DNA of 25,936 bases from an uncultured Prevotella sp. (GTDB taxonomy: Bacteria > Bacteroidota > Bacteroidia > Bacteroidales > Bacteroidaceae), in contig NZ_URNN01000034.1 of NCBI RefSeq assembly GCF_900549175.1, positions 1 to 25,936 of the forward strand, given 5' to 3'. The position numbers were made by a program, and so were the translations under genes. Positions 23,632-25,936 of this stretch are shown here, piece by piece. Positions within the stretch are counted from its first letter, which is position 1, and every line of letters begins with the position of its first letter. Below the pieces are notes generated by a model. It ran no database searches. It worked only from the letters and a program-made list of their open reading frames with translations, and had not been told where the DNA came from.

Positions 23632-24504
23632 TTACTTGAAGTTGAATGTCTGCGAGCCTATCATGTTGCCGTCGGCGAATATGCTCACTGTGTAGTTTCC
23701 GGCGCTGAGGAATTCGGCCACATTCCAGTATGTGGACACCGTCACTTCCTCGCCGGTATACTCGATGCTTTTCTTCATCGAGTACTCCATGTTGCGGTTT
23801 TCGTAGCTGAACGTTGCGCCGTTGCCCAATACGGCTCCCGTAGGAGTGGTGATGCGTACGTAGAGAGTGCGCATGCCGTTGGTGGCTGTCACGTTGCGTG
23901 CTATCAGGAACGACACTTCGATGCTCTTGCAGTCCTTGATTTTCTTCGCGGCCTTGCCGTTCTTCTTCTTTGCCGTCATCCTTATGTTGGTGGCGTCGAG
24001 CTGTGCCGCAATGGCCACTTTCTCCGACAGTGATGCCTTTTCGTTGCTCAGACCTTCTATCTGTCGTGTGGCCTCGGCGTATTGTCCCTTCATGCGGTTG
24101 TTCTCGTCGGCAAGGGTTTGGTTCACGCGGTTGAGCGAGTCAATCTCGAGCACGTAGCTGCGCAGTACGGCACGTACGGTGGCCAGTTCCTTTTTCAGTC
24201 GGGCTATTTCGCGGGCGTTGGTGCTCTTCACGTTCTTCAGCTCCTCAAGCAACTGCTGTGTGCGCAACTGTTCTTGTGTGAGCTGTGCCACGATGGAGTC
24301 GTTGTTTATCTGGGTCTTCATCTCGCTGTACTGGCGGGCGAACTGTTCGTATTCGTTTTCCATCTCCTTCTTGTCGAGATCTGCCAGTTCCTGCATTTCC
24401 TCGTTCACCTGTTTCTGGTGGATGAGGCTGTATGTGAGGAATCCTACTCCGGCCAAAAGTGCCACTATCACCACAATGAGTGGTATTACAATCTTTTTAT
24501 TCAT
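23632..24504 (-). CDS. Membrane-anchored coiled-coil protein with C-terminal beta domain, function unknown
   Basis: A 290-residue protein. A single membrane helix at residues 5-27 (IVIPLIVVIVALLAGVGFLT) is followed by a long coiled coil (about 32-170, with ELADLDKKEMENEYEQFARQ and LTQEQLRTQQLLEELKNV). A C-terminal beta-rich domain (about 190-290) includes SIEVSFLIARNVTATNGMRT, LYVRITTPTGAVLGNGATF and YTVSIFADGNMIGSQTFNF. It is periplasmic by topology. I do not recognise a named family, although proteins of this shape are frequent in Bacteroidales. It has its own promoter (24541-24571) and lies 52 bases upstream of the TolC gene on the same strand, so it probably leads the efflux operon and may scaffold or regulate it. 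Confidence 0.8.
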   Translation of the reverse strand: MNKKIVIPLIVVIVALLAGVGFLTYSLIHQKQVNEEMQELADLDKKEMENEYEQFARQYSEMKTQINNDSIVAQLTQEQLRTQQLLEELKNVKSTNAREIARLKKELATVRAVLRSYVLEIDSLNRVNQTLADENNRMKGQYAEATRQIEGLSNEKASLSEKVAIAAQLDATNIRMTAKKKNGKAAKKIKDCKSIEVSFLIARNVTATNGMRTLYVRITTPTGAVLGNGATFSYENRNMEYSMKKSIEYTGEEVTVSTYWNVAEFLSAGNYTVSIFADGNMIGSQTFNFK

Positions 24505-24540
24505 AAAATATAAATATGTCTAACTGTCGATAAAACTTTG

Positions 24541-24571
24541 CAAAGATAAAATATTCGGTCGAAACGACAAA
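24541..24571 (-). promoter_or_regulatory. Bacteroidota-type promoter of the coiled-coil protein / efflux cluster
   Basis: On the minus strand, TTTG (24568-24571), 19 bases, then TATCTTTG (24541-24548): a complete TTTG-N19-TAnnTTTG match, the best promoter in the window. It lies 37 bases before the start codon at 24504. Confidence 0.65.
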
Positions 24572-24652
24572 AACAAATCAGTATGATGGGTTTATTTTTA
24601 AGAGAATTACAGAAAAAAAGAACATTTTTTTGAATTCACATTTTATTCTAAT

Positions 24653-24842
24653 TGATAATTGAAAGTTGAGTTAATTGAGAATTGAAAGTTGAGAATTGAT
24701 AATTATGATTACCACAATTATTACCGTAGCCATCCGGGAATGGGTAGTGGTGGATATGGGAGCTTGCCTTTATGCCGCAAATCATAATTTTCAATTCTCA
24801 ACTTTCAAATCTCAATTCACTCAACTTTCAAATCTCAATTCA
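24653..24842. repeat. Long inverted repeat with internal tandem copies and a 68-base loop
   Basis: The left arm (24653-24710) and right arm (24779-24842) are near reverse complements over about 58-64 bases, best over the inner 40. Each arm is built of AATTGAGA, TTGAAAGTTGAG-type words; the right arm has two exact 23-base tandem units (24797-24819 and 24820-24842). The 68-base central segment is less AT-rich and contains CCATCC and GGGTAGTGGTGG. The form suggests a MITE-like or intergenic palindromic repeat element of a kind often seen in Bacteroidales; it could also end transcription from trmB, whose stop is 32 bases to the right. Confidence 0.75.
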
Positions 24843-24874
24843 TTTAATTCTTAATTTTTAATTTAAGAAGTGGG

Positions 24875-25645
24875 TTATTTGCTCGTTTCCAGTCCGCTGC
24901 GTTTCGGCCGTTTGTAGCTGCGATACTCGTCGAGCGGTATTTCAATGTCCGGTTCTTCGAGCGTGCCGTCGTGTGGCAGACGGAATTTCATATAACGTAT
25001 GTTGAGGCCGCGTTCCATCCACATGGCCTCATAGTATGTCTGTATGTTGAGTATCTTGCGTGTCTCGTCATCTATGCCTTCCGTGTGGTACAGGTCGTCG
25101 GTGCGGAAGAGCAGCGGCAGCCGGTTGCGCTCCACCATATATCCGGTGTAGGTGAAGAGGAAGTTGGAGTCTGTTTTCAGATGCACCGTGCCGCCGTCGG
25201 TGAGAAAGTGGCGGTAGCGGTTCATGAACGACGTGCTCGACAGGCGTTTGCGCGGGTTCTTCATCTGCGGGTCGCTGAACGTCAGCCATATCTCCTGCAC
25301 CTCGTCGGGACCGAAGAAACGGTCTATTATTTCGATGTTGGTGCGCAGGAAGGCCACGTTCTTCAGTCCTTCGCCGATGGCCTGTGTGGCTCCCGTCCAC
25401 ATGCGTGCCCCTTTTATGTCTACGCCTATGAAGTTCATGTCGGGGTAGAGCTTTGCCAGCTCGACAGTATATTCTCCCTTGCCGCAGCCCAGTTCGAGCA
25501 CTATCGGGTTGTCGTTATGGAAATAGTCTTCGCGCCAGCGGCCCTTCATCTCAAACGGCGTCTGCTCTGCTACCGAGTACGGATATTGAAATACATTCTC
25601 ATATTTCGCCATGTCGGCGAACTTTTCTAATTTGCCTTTGCTCAT
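24875..25645 (-). CDS. trmB: tRNA (guanine-N7-)-methyltransferase
   Basis: A 256-residue class I SAM methyltransferase that makes m7G at position 46 of the tRNA variable loop. Visible: VLELGCGKGEYTVELAKLYP (about 49-68, SAM loop), FIGVDIKGARMWTGA (end of strand 2), then EIWLTFSDPQMKNPRKRL (about 118-135), the Bacteroidales form of the TrmB catalytic DPxxK/R motif, and HLKTDSNFLFTYTGYMVE. The length is typical of Bacteroidales TrmB. The start ATG at 25645 lies 45 bases after a TAACTTTG box (25690-25697) and behind a perfect 6-bp palindrome in the leader. Confidence 0.94.
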   Translation of the reverse strand: MSKGKLEKFADMAKYENVFQYPYSVAEQTPFEMKGRWREDYFHNDNPIVLELGCGKGEYTVELAKLYPDMNFIGVDIKGARMWTGATQAIGEGLKNVAFLRTNIEIIDRFFGPDEVQEIWLTFSDPQMKNPRKRLSSTSFMNRYRHFLTDGGTVHLKTDSNFLFTYTGYMVERNRLPLLFRTDDLYHTEGIDDETRKILNIQTYYEAMWMERGLNIRYMKFRLPHDGTLEEPDIEIPLDEYRSYKRPKRSGLETSK

Positions 25646-25672
25646 CGATGCAATATATGTAAATAATGTAAT

Positions 25673-25688
25673 AGCGGTGTAAACCGCT
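25673..25688. promoter_or_regulatory. Perfect short palindrome in the trmB leader
   Basis: AGCGGT-gtaa-ACCGCT, 6-bp arms around a 4-base loop, at the position where the trmB transcript would begin. It could be an operator or a 5' hairpin that protects the mRNA. Confidence 0.4.
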
Positions 25689-25689
25689 G

Positions 25690-25697
25690 CAAAGTTA
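25690..25697 (-). promoter_or_regulatory. Candidate -7 box for trmB
   Basis: Minus-strand TAACTTTG matches TAnnTTTG. No TTTG is found at -33 spacing. Confidence 0.4.
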
Positions 25698-25889
25698 ATG
25701 CAAAAATTCGGTAAAGGCGATTGTTGCTGATTTATTTTTACTTTAACATATGTTAAGCGGCACCCGAATCACGATTTCTGCACTACGACGCGAAATACGC
25801 GATTTTTCGCAAAAATGGGGAACGCTGACAGTCAGTAAGTTACGCGAATGTTAATTTGTTGAGATAGCAGAGAGGCCCTCCTCTCACTC

Positions 25890-25924
25890 CGGTTAGGCCG
25901 TACTTGCATCACGGTTAGGCCGTA
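25890..25924. repeat. Direct repeat with 22-bp period at the window edge
   Basis: CGGTTAGGCCGTA occurs at 25890-25902 and 25912-25924, exactly, with 9 unrelated bases between. Only two copies are visible before the window ends. Confidence 0.75.
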
Positions 25925-25936
25925 ACCGCAACGCAA

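Larger units (their letters stand above)
24505..24874. other. Intergenic region of 370 bases, mostly promoter and inverted-repeat element
   Basis: It holds the promoter at 24541-24571, an AT-rich stretch without visible features at 24575-24650, and the inverted-repeat element at 24653-24842. A 50-codon plus-strand frame starting at 24705 runs through the loop and the right arm, but its second half is only repeat sequence, so I do not call it a gene. Confidence 0.7.
25646..25936. other. Intergenic region at the right edge
   Basis: Beyond the trmB leader there is no credible gene to the window end. At 25790-25810, GCGAAA and TTTCGC form a small hairpin. At 25890-25924 a 13-base direct repeat occurs twice with a 22-base period. 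The region may hold the promoter of a gene beyond the edge. Confidence 0.55.

Noticed and set aside
24705..24857. 50-codon plus-strand frame through the inverted-repeat element
   Set aside because: More than a third of it is the repeat arm itself and there is no promoter or conserved feature.
25890..25924. CRISPR array
   Set aside because: Two copies only, repeat of 13 and spacer of 9 bases, no cas genes in the window.

Overview
The window looks like a chromosomal segment of a Bacteroidota species, most likely order Bacteroidales (Prevotellaceae or a close relative). The reasons are the DUF4492-cydA-cydB arrangement, an ECF sigma factor next to a DUF5056-type membrane protein, a Mrp ATPase of the type that lacks the C-terminal CxxC, TrmB and RsmF-like proteins of Bacteroidales type, -7 boxes of the form TAnnTTTG, and the intergenic repeat types. 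Host genes are GC-rich. The block from about 8.8 to 18.4 kb is clearly AT-richer and looks acquired.

Left part, 1-8750: the end of a class II Fic protein (+) faces a minus-strand regulatory set, an ECF sigma factor overlapping a two-TM DUF5056-like partner, with a DUF6249-like envelope protein upstream. A symmetric divergent promoter separates that set from an RsmF-like rRNA methyltransferase (+). A large imperfect inverted repeat lies between the methyltransferase and the convergent cytochrome bd operon (DUF4492, cydA, cydB; minus strand). A divergent Mrp/NBP35 ATPase (+) follows and ends at a strong hairpin.

Island, about 8803-18361: a Schlafen/AlbA_2 plus GHKL ATPase regulator-like gene (-) carries an 11-bp tandem repeat inside its coding region. 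After a 453-bp divergent spacer with a well-paired, possibly structured RNA element comes a tight four-gene operon (+): a coiled-coil protein of unknown function, a DUF1848 protein with a CX3CX2C cysteine cluster, a 1376-residue protein joining a SAM-methyltransferase-like domain to a RecQ-type helicase, and a small coiled-coil protein with a C-terminal membrane anchor. I do not recognise this set as a named system. Its composition, packing and domain content make it a good candidate for an undescribed anti-mobile-element (phage defence) or nucleic-acid-processing system.

Right part, 18458-25936: a minus-strand envelope/efflux cluster (coiled-coil membrane protein, TolC-type outer-membrane protein, HlyD-type adaptor, two ABC-2 permeases) with no ABC ATPase in the window, then an inverted-repeat intergenic element, trmB (-), and an intergenic stretch ending in a 22-bp-period direct repeat at the window edge. 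I saw no tRNA, rRNA, CRISPR array, transposase or integrase.
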